Part shown: piece by piece, positions 20,365 through 31,040 of the stretch | Position numbering within the stretch: the first letter of the stretch is position 1 | Layout: the number at the start of each line of letters is the position of its first letter | NCBI RefSeq assembly: GCF_029867415.1 | Contig: NW_026705763.1 | Span: 1 to 64,000, forward strand | Length of the DNA: 64,000 bases | From: Vicia villosa | Taxonomy: Eukaryota > Streptophyta > Magnoliopsida > Fabales > Fabaceae | Reading direction: 5' to 3' | The notes under the pieces: generated by a model | What the model was told of the DNA's origin: nothing | Databases searched by the model: none | The model's input: the letters and a program-made list of their open reading frames with translations, nothing else | Made by a program: the position numbers and the translations under genes

Positions 20365-22101
20365 TGTCATACCCCAAATTTGTCCTACCCTTTAACTTCT
20401 AACTGGCTTAGGCTTTGCGTCCATGTACATACCTCACTTAGGTCATAACCCATATCCATGCATCCATATCATTGGTGTTATTCAAAGGCTAGCAAGAAAA
20501 AGCTCTATTACAAAGAAGTGTGACCTAAGAACAAGAAAACTGAGGTATAATCATGTGGCTCTATGTTCATCGAAGACCTCCTAGATTGGGGTGCCTCTCT
20601 GCTTCAAATCAGGACATTGATTGAAGAGTGCAAGCTTGCAAATCATCTGGCTCGTTAATTCAGGGTTTCTTTGACCAAAGTCAACCAGTTGACTTTCTGA
20701 TCAATATTCAATCAGGAATGGCGTCTATGCGTGGAAAACTTCTCATACTGACTGTGTGGATGTGTTTGTTTGACTGGATGGGAGCGGAAGAGATTTAATC
20801 GGGAATTTCATCAATAGTCGGAAAAATCGGAACAGTTGACTTTTGGGTCAAAATCGGGAAAATTATTCGAATATTGACTTTTGGTGGAAAATTAATCAAG
20901 AAAAGTCGAAGAATGGATAAAATCGGGAGTTCGATAAAGAGCTTCCAAAAATGGAAAAAAGACAAAAATGGAAACTTTTCAACACTTAGAAAAATTTTTG
21001 ATCCTTTGAATCAGGATGGGCAGTCCACTTCAGCACTGGATTACACGTGGCAGATGACATTTTTTGAAGAAAATTCCAACATCAAAGTTGCTCCTCTCAT
21101 GGAGGAGAATAACTTTGTAGTTGGACACTTTTTCATTTGAAGCTTGTATGAAGAGTTAAGATGGTGTGAAGTTGCTGGAAACTCATTTGAATCAAGTCAC
21201 ATTCCAGGTCACAAGTTAGGTCATGACCTGGCATTCTCACAAACACATGGCATGCCAAATCTCCAGCCATTTTTAGAGCTCTACAAAAGTGCCATAAATG
21301 CAAACTTGGTATGTATCTCTTCCTTGCCATCCCCTCTATCCATTGAAACAAGAATTGGGACAATTGAGCAAATATTGAGTCAAGTGCAAGTCTTCAAAGT
21401 TGTACCCTCACCAAGTCACAATGGCATGTCTGGCTGGGCAGATTTTTAGGGCACGCGCGTGGCCTTTTGTCAAACACATGGTGTGCCCACTTTAAATGCA
21501 CTTTTCTTCTCCCACAAGCCACTATCTTGAACAAGCTTGATTCTAAACCACTCTTTGCCACGCCCTCTTTACATTGATCCAGATTTCATAACAATTGAGT
21601 AAGTGAGGAGCAAGATAGAGGGACTCAAAGTGTCACTCTCACAAAGCCATATTCTGACTATGCACACGAGCCCAAAGCTAAGGCATGCGCACGAGACTCC
21701 AGCAGTGGTGACAACATGAGTTCATGATCATTTTTATCCCATTTCCAGATGACAATTCAAGATACTCCCAACATCAAATGTCATCCATTCCACGTGCACT
21801 TCTCAATGAGCCCAAGAATAAGTCCATTGATGACCCATGGCAAGAGATATGTATGCATGAAGAGGGCATAGGGGATTAGTTTGCTTACCAAAACTCAATG
21901 CATAGCCATGCAAAGGAAGAGAGGCCTGCTGTAGCATGTTACCCATTTGGAACCACACATATTATCTCATTTGCCATACATAGCCATGCAAATGGCTGAG
22001 TTATGGAAAAGGCATGAAAGAACTTTGCTCCATGTGGTAAACTTGTTCCCTAAGTGTTGTAGAGCCCTTCACAACATACAGTACTTAATCACAATAAAAG
22101 A

Positions 22102-22112
22102 GTCCCACATCG
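22102..22112 (+). promoter_or_regulatory. snRNA-USE-like motif in Ogre U3
   Basis: GTCCCACATCG is an exact match to the plant snRNA upstream sequence element RTCCCACATCG. It lies 83 bp before the TATA box, farther than in snRNA genes, so its role is uncertain. Confidence 0.4.
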
Positions 22113-22194
22113 AGAAAATAAGAAAACTATGCTGCAAGATGCATTCACAGGTCCCACACTCATGGAAACCTCACCACTCCCTTCACTCTTGCCC

Positions 22195-22202
22195 TATATA
22201 AA
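22195..22202 (+). promoter_or_regulatory. TATA box of Ogre 5' LTR
   Basis: TATATAAA followed by a CT-rich, ATG-poor stretch typical of plant transcript leaders. It is the likely start of the genomic RNA about 30 bp downstream. Confidence 0.65.
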
Positions 22203-24011
22203 CAACCACACACACACTATTCATTCTCTCTTACAGTCACGATTCACAAACAACTCACACACTCTCCTCTCTCTCACTCTCATTTCACTCTCCCTCTTTC
22301 CTCACTCTCCCTCATTCTCTTTCTCCATTCCTTCCACCACCAACTGCCACCGTAACCAACTCCGGCCACCCTAACTGACCACCATAACCAACTCCGGCCA
22401 CCCCAACTAACTTCTCCAACTACATCCGGCCACCATCACCACTGCAACTCACTACCTCTTTAGTCCATTACCGCTGCAGCTTCATCATCTTCCTCAAGTA
22501 GCCTGCGTCACTGCTATCATCAGGTTTTCGCATCACCATCATCATCGAGCATAGCGGGAGCTAGTGGAAAGCATCCTCATCATTTCGTTCAAGATCTCTT
22601 CAAGTAAGCCTCGCGAACTCACTCTGCATCCATAGGCATACGACATGATGATGCTAATTCGTGTACCATAACTGTGCTTGATGAAAATGTATGATGCTTA
22701 TCGTGTGAAGTTACTTTTCTTTGAATTCAGTTAAGTTGATAGCCTGGTTATTTGAGTGATTTTCTTGTGGTTATGCATTCCGGAATGTGTGAGGATTCCA
22801 TTGATGCGTTTATCTTGAGCTTTAGCATAGATCATTGAATGTTAGGGTTTTAGATTCATGCTCAGTTAGGAAGTTAGAGGAGAAATTAGTAGAATCCGAG
22901 GCCGGATCTGTGATCAGCGGCGGAAAACGAGTCGAAACGTGTAAGATCCTTTAGTTTCTGCGTGTTTTCATGGCGGACCGGCGACGATGTCAAGGGAGGA
23001 AGATGACCGGAGCATCTCCGGCTCCGGTGGTGTTCATGCATGGTCCAGTTTCGCCTCCATTGTGTGGCGCCCATTCATTGGTCTATTCTCCAAACTTTTT
23101 GCTATTTTCATGTTGATCCAAATGATTGAGAAGCTGCGTGCTAGCATGTGATTGGCTTGTGATTATTCTTTTGTCTTATTCTACTTAAGTTTCCCTTTGC
23201 CCAATTGATATGCTGTTCTCTTGCTCATGTCACGTTTAATAAAAAGCATAATAATAAATCACATGCTGAGTAACTTTGCAATATAATAAAATGACTGTAA
23301 TGCAAAATGAAAATGAGAAAAACATCGGGCCATGAATGCGCTGGGCCCTCCTCTTTCCAAGAACCGCACCTCACCTTTGCTGATGCACCATGCGTCCTAT
23401 TGGATTGGGCCTGAGCGCCCTTGCTACTCCCACCCCCCTTTATTTTGAGCCCAGTTCTGCTTTTAATTGATTTTGGTTCACTTTGCAAATTACTTCAGCA
23501 CCCCCCCTGTCAATAATAAAACAAATAACAAAATTGACTTTTCCTTTATTTCCTTTTGCATGTTAATTGAGTTTTCCTTGAATAAAAATTGACAAAAGCA
23601 TTTTTCACTCTATTAGAAGTTTTTAGAATATTATTTCCTTTCAATTGACTTTTTTCCTTTGAGTTTTAATTGGTTGATAAACCATATAAATAAATAGTTC
23701 CTTGTTAATTCAAAATTAGTTTCTCACATGAATAAAAATGCAATTGCTTGTGAATATTTTCATAAATAGTTTAGATTTTGTTCCTTTTATTTTTGTGAAT
23801 ATTATCCTATATTGTGAGATGCTTAAATAGATTTTTAGAATTAGAATAACATAGATGTAGAAATTAGGATTAGTTCCCTTTTTCATTCTTTTTCTTTTCA
23901 ACCATTAAAACATATAAAAATACTTGAATAAATTCCCCATAAAAAATGCAAAGAAAACTCTTAAAAAATGACTAATAAATACTTTGACTAATAAAAAGGG
24001 AATGGAAACTT

Positions 24012-24150
24012 GAACGTCCCTTGCTTTAGGGAACGTTCGAGAGCTTGGACCTCCCTTGCTTTAGGGTTCCGTTCGGGCGTAAGTTCCCAACTTCTAAAAA
24101 ACACAAACCATAGAGTAACTCGAGTTTCCCTTGCTTTAGGGATTTTCTCG
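24012..24150 (+). repeat. Three TCCCTTGCTTTAGGG hairpins near the Ogre LTR end
   Basis: Hairpin 1 (24012-24038) pairs GAACGT+CCCT with AGGG+ACGTTC with one bulged A. Hairpin 2 centres on 24053-24066. Hairpin 3 (24121-24150) adds CGAG/CTCG to the TCCCT/AGGGA stem. The tandem-array LTRs keep an equivalent set. Confidence 0.65.
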
Positions 24151-24639
24151 AAACGCTCAAAGTCTCTCTCTCATCTCTTTCTCTTAAGGGCACTGTTATC
24201 TCCGCTCCATTGCATCCTAGGCTGTCCCTTATGCAAGAGCGCGAGCGTTAACTCCGCCCAACTAAAAAACACAAAAACAAACAGAAAATCGTTAGCCGAG
24301 CTACGGTAACTCTGATTCCTGAAAAGGATACGTAGGCAGCGGGGTAGGGCCCGTGCGAGTACAATTCTTTATTTTCCCTACATTCTGCATTCATTTCGCA
24401 TTTAGACATAGACATAGATACACACCCTTTAGATAGAAACAAACATAGGTGGATACCATCGAGTACGATGGGCGCGAGGGGTGCTAATACCTTCCCCTTG
24501 CGTAACCGACTCCCGTACCTTGATTCTCTGGTCGCAAGACCTTGTTCTTACCCTTTGTTAGGTTTTCTGATATTCCTTTCCCTTATGGGATAAATATATT
24601 GGTGGCGACTCTGTTCATTTTTCGCGAGCGTGCGACAGC

Positions 24640-24657
24640 TGGCGACTCTGCTGGGGA
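24640..24657 (+). promoter_or_regulatory. Ogre primer binding site
   Basis: TGGCGACTCTGCTGGGGA begins two bases after the LTR and would pair with a tRNA 3' end. Ogre elements are reported to use tRNA-Arg. The identical site occurs twice in the array, at 45568-45551 and 56664-56647. Confidence 0.8.
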
Positions 24658-25542
24658 TGTTGCTAGACCTGTTGCTGGTCCATCCTTAGTGAGTCGATCC
24701 TAGCCTGCGTTTGTTTGTTTATTTACTGGGTGTTTACTTGCTTTTATGTCTATATCTTGTATATATGTTTGCATGTTTATTTTCTGCTTGCATATCATGT
24801 TTATTTTTGCTTGCACATCATGCATATGGATATATTCTGTGTTCCTTGGGGTCTTCTGTTCTGTTTTGCAGGTTGGGTGGGATGTTTTGTGAGGTAAAAG
24901 GCCCACTACCCAGGCCAAGTGACACATAGGATTAGCGTGGATGCTCATGTTGACTCCCGTGGCCCTTGCTACGATCGAGTTCAGCATGGGGTACCACAAC
25001 TGGGCGAGGTTCTTTCATGGAACACTGTGTCTGGCACCCTTGTTGCCACAAACACTTTGTACCCCATGGGAACTGTAGACCCTAGTGACCATTAGGGACC
25101 ACCTGTCCGTGTCTAGAATTCATACCCGTGAGTTTGGGGTGGGACAGGATACTAGCCTTCATCATACCCGGATTTCCATTTTGCAATCTGAAGCCGGAAT
25201 TCTGAACCTGCTACGTTCAGTATTACCCAGTTATTCAGAGTTGCGAGGGACATTCAGTCTCTCACTGTATCACACACATGACACATGACACATCATGCTA
25301 TTGCATCCACCTCACTTCATTCGTGGAGAATCCTAAAGTCTATTTCTAAAAAAAAAAGGAAGAAAAGATGTATATTCCTTTGCAAAAAAAAAAAAAAGGG
25401 AGGAAATAGAAAAAACAAAAGAAAAAGAAAAGAAATAATGAAAAGACTTTAGGATTCTCCCAATGAAATGCATTCCGCCATATCATTTAACATGCATGTT
25501 CATTTATTTTCAGGAACTTTTGGCTTTGTCTCCGACCAACAC
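24658..25542 (+). other. Ogre leader between primer site and ORF1
   Basis: Non-coding leader of about 885 bp. Its first 500 bp are homologous to the leader of the tandem array on the other strand. It contains a 16-bp inverted repeat around a purine-rich loop (25325-25460). TTTTCAG at 25507-25513 could be a 3' splice site just before ORF1. Confidence 0.7.
25325..25460 (+). promoter_or_regulatory. Leader stem-loop with 16-bp perfect stem
   Basis: GGAGAATCCTAAAGTC (25325-25340) pairs perfectly with GACTTTAGGATTCTCC (25445-25460) across a 104-base A/G-rich loop. The equivalent structure in the array keeps all 16 pairs by G-U wobble. Packaging, dimerisation or translation control are possible roles. 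Confidence 0.6.
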
Positions 25543-27357
25543 ATGGCCACACCAGTGAAGACTGTTAGGCGCAACCCCTCTTATTCTTTCCTGAATCCGA
25601 ATCTGGATTCCATTGGGTGTTTAGCAAAGAAGATTACGCCAGATGAGACAACCAACTTCAGAAAGGAATATGGGTACATTTTGAGCCTTCTCAAGATGCC
25701 GTTCACCAAATACGAGCAAGAGGGAGTTCATACTTTGCTTCAGTTCTACAATCCTTCCCTCCGCTGCTTCACGTTCACCGATTACCTCTTGGTTCCTACA
25801 CTGGAAGAGTATTCCTTGTTTCTTGGCATCCCTATAAAGAAGGAAGTACCTTACCATAGCACTATGAAGGCTCCCGATTCCATTGAAATTGCTAAGGCTC
25901 TTTATTTGAGCAAGTCGGTCGTGGAAGCAAATCTCACCAAGAAGGGAGGAGGTTTTGGTTTTTGCATGGATTTTCTTGTCAAAAGGGGTTGTGAAGCTGC
26001 TGAAGCCAAGGAATGGGACACATTTAGGGCTATCTTGGCCCTGAGCATATATGGCATCGTGTTGTTCTCAGATGTTCCCAACTTTGTTGACATGAATGCA
26101 ATTCATATATTCATTTTGCAGAATCCGGTTCCTACCCTTTTGGGGGATGTTTATCACTCTATCCATCACAAGAATGGTCAGAAGGGAGGTAAGGGAGGTC
26201 TAGTTAGATTCTGTGCTCCGTTGTTATATCGATGGTTTAGGTCACATCTGCCTGAACGTGGGGCGTTCGTTGATAATCGGCACACATCTAAATGGGCTGA
26301 AAGGATTATGGGGCTGAGGGCTAAGGATATTGTCTGGTACAATAGCGCTTTGGATGACAGAGAAGTTATTATGAGTTGCGAAAAGTTCAAAAACGTACCT
26401 CTCATAGGTCTTAGGGGTGGAATCAACTATAACCCCGTCTTGGCCAGAAGAACATTCGGATATGCTTTTATTAGTCCACCTGAGCAAGCAGAGATAGCTG
26501 AGAATATTTTCTATCATGTGGCCACGAACATTGGACAAATGGCAGAAGCTGTGCAAGCCTGGAAGAGTATTTGCTGGAGAGATAAGAAACATTTTGGTCA
26601 GCGAGATTGTGCTACTTATGAGGACTATACTAAATGGGTTGAATCTGTGGTTGCTGTTCGAGGGATGCCTTTCCCTTCCATGGATCCTTTGTACCCCCCT
26701 GCTGGTAAACAACCCAACATTGTCTCCATGCCCTGTTATAACCAAACTGTTGAGCAGAATCGGAAATTGACTGAACAAATGGAAACGATGCAAGTTAAGA
26801 TGAATACCGATAGGCAAGAGAAGCTTTCTGCTCTTCATAAGTTGAAAATGAGAGAAATAGAGCTTGAAGAATTGTATGCCAGAGGAAGCACTTCTCAGAA
26901 GAGGCCAAGAATGACTGTGAATTCTAAAGCTACTGAAACCCAAGAGAGGAAGATCAAAGAGCATTATGAGGATCAGTTGGCAGAATTGACAAAAAGACTT
27001 CAGATTCAGACTGAAAACGCCAATTCGGAGAAGACTCGTCGAAAGAAAGCAGACAAGCTCTTGTTGGATCGCCAGAATACCATAGAGAAATGTTATGAAG
27101 AGATCCGAATGCTGAAGGGCCAGATAAGAGAAAAAGACCAAGATAATGTCCAAGTTCAAGAGGAAGCTAGGTATTGGGAGGTGAAGAACCGCAACATGGA
27201 AACAATGCATTTCAGAAAAGACCTGCTGATTCAAGAGATCATTAAGAGGCCCACCCGTGCTGAGACCAAGAAGCTCTTTGAAGAAATGAAGACTTGGAGT
27301 GATAAGCACATTGGAGATAGCCCTCTTCGCCATTTGGACATGGGAGATCCTGCTTGA
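25543..27357 (+). CDS. Ogre ORF1: plant-mobile-domain-like protein with coiled-coil tail
   Basis: The extra ORF before gag that distinguishes Ogre from other gypsy elements; its function is unknown. I chose the ATG at 25543 (MATPVKTV) after a possible splice acceptor; the longest ORF starts at 25468. The protein is about 604 residues. Residues about 30-400 form a globular domain (LLKMPFTKYEQEG, LLQFYNPSLRCFTF, LVPTLEEYSLFLGIP, APLLYRWFRSHLPE) of the DUF7745/plant-mobile-domain type that also occurs in host genes. Residues about 420-590 are highly charged and heptad-like, so probably coiled coil. The ORF is intact, in line with a young element. A 380-codon antisense ORF here is a shadow. Confidence 0.85.
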   Translation: MATPVKTVRRNPSYSFLNPNLDSIGCLAKKITPDETTNFRKEYGYILSLLKMPFTKYEQEGVHTLLQFYNPSLRCFTFTDYLLVPTLEEYSLFLGIPIKKEVPYHSTMKAPDSIEIAKALYLSKSVVEANLTKKGGGFGFCMDFLVKRGCEAAEAKEWDTFRAILALSIYGIVLFSDVPNFVDMNAIHIFILQNPVPTLLGDVYHSIHHKNGQKGGKGGLVRFCAPLLYRWFRSHLPERGAFVDNRHTSKWAERIMGLRAKDIVWYNSALDDREVIMSCEKFKNVPLIGLRGGINYNPVLARRTFGYAFISPPEQAEIAENIFYHVATNIGQMAEAVQAWKSICWRDKKHFGQRDCATYEDYTKWVESVVAVRGMPFPSMDPLYPPAGKQPNIVSMPCYNQTVEQNRKLTEQMETMQVKMNTDRQEKLSALHKLKMREIELEELYARGSTSQKRPRMTVNSKATETQERKIKEHYEDQLAELTKRLQIQTENANSEKTRRKKADKLLLDRQNTIEKCYEEIRMLKGQIREKDQDNVQVQEEARYWEVKNRNMETMHFRKDLLIQEIIKRPTRAETKKLFEEMKTWSDKHIGDSPLRHLDMGDPA

Positions 27358-27758
27358 ATGTTGATTTTGTTGTAGAATCACCACCAGATTTGTTGGATGG
27401 GATTCCTGATTTTATTTCTGTATTTGTTGGCTCATGGGAGCAGAATATTTTGTACTTCAAAAACTTGGTTGTGGAATTAATCGATTATGCTTCCTTATCC
27501 TGTTTGTTTATCTCGGTTGTGCTTATCTTGGTTTTGCTTCACTATCTTCTCCGTTATCTTGTGTTGTTGGTTTGAGACAAAGCTAAAAAGTCTTGAAAGT
27601 AATAAAACATGCACACATGCACCCATGCACTCATATCATACTGCATTTTCAGGTTTTTATCTGATTCTAATTGGGGTCCCTTCCAACAACAGATTTCTTT
27701 TCCGACGACGAAGCTGACTTTCTTACATCCTTACCGCACCAGGAGTAACGAGAGAATC
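27358..27758 (+). other. Ogre spacer between ORF1 and gag
   Basis: About 400 bp with no conserved domain. ATTTTCAG at about 27645-27652 could be a splice acceptor allowing gag expression from a spliced RNA. The ORF open from 27609 into gag has no recognisable content before 27759. Confidence 0.5.
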
Positions 27759-30700
27759 ATGGAACAATTTGAACAGAATCAAGCTGCCCTCCGTAGGGAT
27801 ATGGATGTTATGGGGGAAAGAATGACCCAACTTATGGAGACTCTCCATGCCGTCGTTCAAGGACAGGATGAACTCAGAAAGAGCGTCGCTAGTTTGATCA
27901 AAGATACTCCTGCCAATTCCGCTGATGGAGGGGTGAAAACTAAGGAGATTCCTGCTGAAGGGATACCGAAGGTGGTGGATGACCACCACGAGGTTATTGA
28001 CCTTGAACATGATCTTACTGCTGAGTTGACTGAGACTGCTAGGATGTACCAAGCCCTTGAAGAACGCCTTAAGGCCGTTGAGGTTGCTAAAACTTCGAGT
28101 TTCGACACTGCTGCTATGTGCTTGGTACCTGGGATTGTTATTCCCCCGAAGTTCAAGGTGCCAGATTTTGATAAGTACAAGGGAGTTACCTGCCCAGAGA
28201 CTCACATTCGTTCCTACTGTCGTAAGATGGCCGCTCACGCTGAGAACGAACCTCTGCTTATGCATTTCTTCCAAGATAGTCTCACTAGAGCCCCATTAGA
28301 GTGGTATATGAAACTCGAGAGGTCTAATGTTAGTACTTGGGGAGAACTCGTTGATGCCTTCTTGAAGCAATACCACTACAATACTGCCATGGCTCCTAGC
28401 CGTGCCCAACTGCAAAATATGTCACAAAAGTCTGAAGAATCTTTCAAAGAATACGCCCAGAGGTGGCGTGAACTTGCTTCCCGTGTCCAACCTCCTCTTT
28501 TGGACCGTGAGTTGATTGATCTGTTTATGGGAACTCTGAAAGGGCCGTATCTTCAGCACATGGTTAGTAATACTTCTCCCTCCTTTTCGGATGTGGTTAT
28601 CATTGGTGAGAGAGTTGAGAACTGTGTCAAAGCTGGTACCATTCAAGGCGTTACTAGTCCTAGCACTTCAAGTGGTAATGGTAAGAAGCCGTATTCTGGG
28701 TTTGTGAAGAAGAAGGAAGGTGAGACTAGCACCGCTTCTGTTGACCAAAGCCGAGCTCCTGCATATTCTGTTGTTCCACCTCCTTATTATCCGATGCCTT
28801 ATGCTGTTCCTAGTCCATATGTCCCTCAGGCATATGCTGCTGCTCTTCCACAACCATGGATGGCACCCCAACAGCCTTTCGTACCACAACAACAAGCTGC
28901 TGCTCCTCAGAATCGTCAACAGAACCCTAGGCCTCAAGGTCAAAGGGGCCCACAGAGAACAAGATTCCAAGATAGGCGTATCGATCTGGTTCCCATGTCA
29001 TATGCCCAACTCCTTCCTCAGTTGCTTGCTGGTCAATTGGTACAACTCCGTGAACTTGGACCTCCACCTAGTCCTCTCCCTCCTGGTTATGATGTCAATG
29101 CTCGATGTGAATTTCATTCAGGGGCTCCAGGCCATACTATTGAAAAGTGTAGAGCATTCAAGTTGAAGGTTCAGGATCTCCTTGACGACAAGCTTATCTC
29201 ATTCACTCCTACTGGTCCCAATGTGCAGAATAACCCGATGCCTCCGCATGCTGGTGCGACCAATGCTATTGAGTTATGTGATGATCAGATCCTGGTAAAT
29301 GATGTTAATGAGGTTAGGATGCCGCTAGCAGTTGTCAGAGAGTATCTTATGCAACAAAAGGTTTTGTGTGAACTACATGACTACTGTTTGCAATGTTCTT
29401 CTAATCCTGAGGAGTGCACTAGGTTGAGAGAAGAAATCCAGGAATTAATGGATGAAGGTGTTCTTAGAGTGGAAAGGGTCGTTCCTGTCGAAGATGTGAC
29501 TACTTTAGAGATCCCTTACTACCCTGCTGAGATATCAAAGACTCAGGACACTTCTTTGGTCATTCATGCTCCGAGTACTCCTTTGGTCATTCAGGCTCCA
29601 AGGACTCCGTTGGTTATTCAGGTTCCAAATGTTCCGCCGACTCCTTCAACCTCGTCTCTTGTTCCCTCTCCTGTGAATGATTCTAAGGCTGTTCCTTGGA
29701 GTTATAATGCTGTGTATATTCGAGGGAAGAAATATGACTGTCCTCCAGTGGGTACTTCGAGTATCACAAATATTACTGGCACTAGTGGCATTACCCGTAG
29801 TGGTCGGATCTTTGCTGCCCCTCCCCCACTTCCTAAAGAGACCAATAAAGAGGCTAGTACACAAGTAAAAGGAAAGCAAGTTGCTGTTGATCCTCCTGTG
29901 ACACGTAATGCACAAGATGCCGAGCAACTCTTGAAAATCATTAAGAAAAGTGATTACAAAGTGATTGACCAACTTGATCAGACCCAAGCCAAGATCTCCA
30001 TCTTGTCTCTCTTGGTGCATTCTGAAGCTCATCGTGATGCTCTGATGAAAGTTTTGGCTTCCGCTCATGTAACTCAAGACATTACCGTGCCTCAGTTTGA
30101 AGGGGTTGTGACCAACATCGCTGCTGGTAATTGTTTGGGTTTTTCTGATGATGAACTTCCACCTGAGGGTAGAGCACACAACAAAGCGTTGCACATCTCA
30201 GTCAAGTGTCTGGATGCTGTGTTGTCTCGAGTTCTGATTGATACAGGTTCTTCTCTTAATGTGATGCCCAAGACCACTTTGTTTAAGCTGAGTATGGATG
30301 GGATTATGATGAGACCATGCACTATGAGTGTCAGAGCATTTGATGGTTCTAGAAGGTCCGTAGAAGGTGAAATTGATCTGCCTGTCCTGATTGGTCCTCA
30401 CATGTTCTATATTGCCTTCTATGTTATGGATATACGTCCTTCATACACTTGCCTCTTGGGTCGTCCTTGGATCCATGCTGCTGGGGCTGTGACTTCTACC
30501 CTCCATCAGTGTTTGAAATTTGTTGTGAATGACAAGATTGTTGTGATCACTGGTGAAGAGGATTTGATAGTCAATAATCTGGCGTCATACCGTTATGTTG
30601 AAGTGGAAGGAGAGATACAAGAGACGCCTTTTCAGGCATTAGAGATTGTGTCGGTCGATAAACTCCCCGTGGTTGAGAATAAGAAGGAACTCGGAGCACC

Positions 30701-31040
30701 CCTCTCTTCTCTGAGTGATGCTAAAGCCTTCTTAGAAGCTGGTACTCCCCATAGTGCCTGGGGCAAGCTGATTGATGTTCATGAGAAGCGAGACAAGTAT
30801 GGCCTTGGGTATCAGCCATCTTCTTCTACTCAGCTCAGCATAATTCCTGGAAAGAAGGTGATTCCCCCCATTTCTCAAGTGTTCGTCAGTGCAAGCACCA
30901 GTTCTGGAAGTCAGGTCCTCGCCGTGGACGATGATGATGAAGAAGATCCCTCCAGATTCATTTGCCATGCTGCGCCTGGACAGGAGCTCAACAATTGGAC
31001 TATCTTGGACATCCCCAGAGTCACTTTTATGGAGATGTAA
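27759..31040 (+). CDS. gag-pro: Ogre gag-protease (unspliced form)
   Basis: Gag builds the particle; the aspartic protease matures the polyprotein. The likely start is ATG 27759 (MEQFEQNQ), with an upstream in-frame ATG at 27609. Residue numbers count from 27759. An N-terminal helical part is followed by a retrotransposon gag domain (about 165-300; LTRAPLEWYMKLER, FKEYAQRWRELASRV), a proline/glutamine-rich linker, a variant zinc knuckle CEFHSGAPGHTIEKC (450-464; second Cys replaced by His), repeated TPLVIQ motifs near 600, and the protease active site DTGSS (from 828). It ends in TAA 31038-31040, inside the predicted intron. Splicing would remove the stop and fuse this frame to RT. Confidence 0.93.
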   Translation: MEQFEQNQAALRRDMDVMGERMTQLMETLHAVVQGQDELRKSVASLIKDTPANSADGGVKTKEIPAEGIPKVVDDHHEVIDLEHDLTAELTETARMYQALEERLKAVEVAKTSSFDTAAMCLVPGIVIPPKFKVPDFDKYKGVTCPETHIRSYCRKMAAHAENEPLLMHFFQDSLTRAPLEWYMKLERSNVSTWGELVDAFLKQYHYNTAMAPSRAQLQNMSQKSEESFKEYAQRWRELASRVQPPLLDRELIDLFMGTLKGPYLQHMVSNTSPSFSDVVIIGERVENCVKAGTIQGVTSPSTSSGNGKKPYSGFVKKKEGETSTASVDQSRAPAYSVVPPPYYPMPYAVPSPYVPQAYAAALPQPWMAPQQPFVPQQQAAAPQNRQQNPRPQGQRGPQRTRFQDRRIDLVPMSYAQLLPQLLAGQLVQLRELGPPPSPLPPGYDVNARCEFHSGAPGHTIEKCRAFKLKVQDLLDDKLISFTPTGPNVQNNPMPPHAGATNAIELCDDQILVNDVNEVRMPLAVVREYLMQQKVLCELHDYCLQCSSNPEECTRLREEIQELMDEGVLRVERVVPVEDVTTLEIPYYPAEISKTQDTSLVIHAPSTPLVIQAPRTPLVIQVPNVPPTPSTSSLVPSPVNDSKAVPWSYNAVYIRGKKYDCPPVGTSSITNITGTSGITRSGRIFAAPPPLPKETNKEASTQVKGKQVAVDPPVTRNAQDAEQLLKIIKKSDYKVIDQLDQTQAKISILSLLVHSEAHRDALMKVLASAHVTQDITVPQFEGVVTNIAAGNCLGFSDDELPPEGRAHNKALHISVKCLDAVLSRVLIDTGSSLNVMPKTTLFKLSMDGIMMRPCTMSVRAFDGSRRSVEGEIDLPVLIGPHMFYIAFYVMDIRPSYTCLLGRPWIHAAGAVTSTLHQCLKFVVNDKIVVITGEEDLIVNNLASYRYVEVEGEIQETPFQALEIVSVDKLPVVENKKELGAPLSSLSDAKAFLEAGTPHSAWGKLIDVHEKRDKYGLGYQPSSSTQLSIIPGKKVIPPISQVFVSASTSSGSQVLAVDDDDEEDPSRFICHAAPGQELNNWTILDIPRVTFMEM

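Larger units (their letters stand above)
20365..24637 (+). repeat. Ogre 5' LTR
   Basis: 4273 bp. U3 has a cluster of TTGAC/GTCAA W-box cores (20671-20700, 20836, 20874), GTCCCACATCG at 22102-22112 and a TATA box at 22195. A pyrimidine-rich, CT-repeat leader (about 22215-22340) follows the promoter. Three hairpins built on TCCCTTGCTTTAGGG lie at 24012-24150. The last 200 bp closely match the LTR ends of the tandem array. Short ORFs here recur in the 3' LTR and have no family support. Confidence 0.96.

Noticed and set aside
26242..27384. 380-codon antisense ORF across Ogre ORF1
   Set aside because: Shadow of the sense coding sequence with no domain, opposite to the element transcript.
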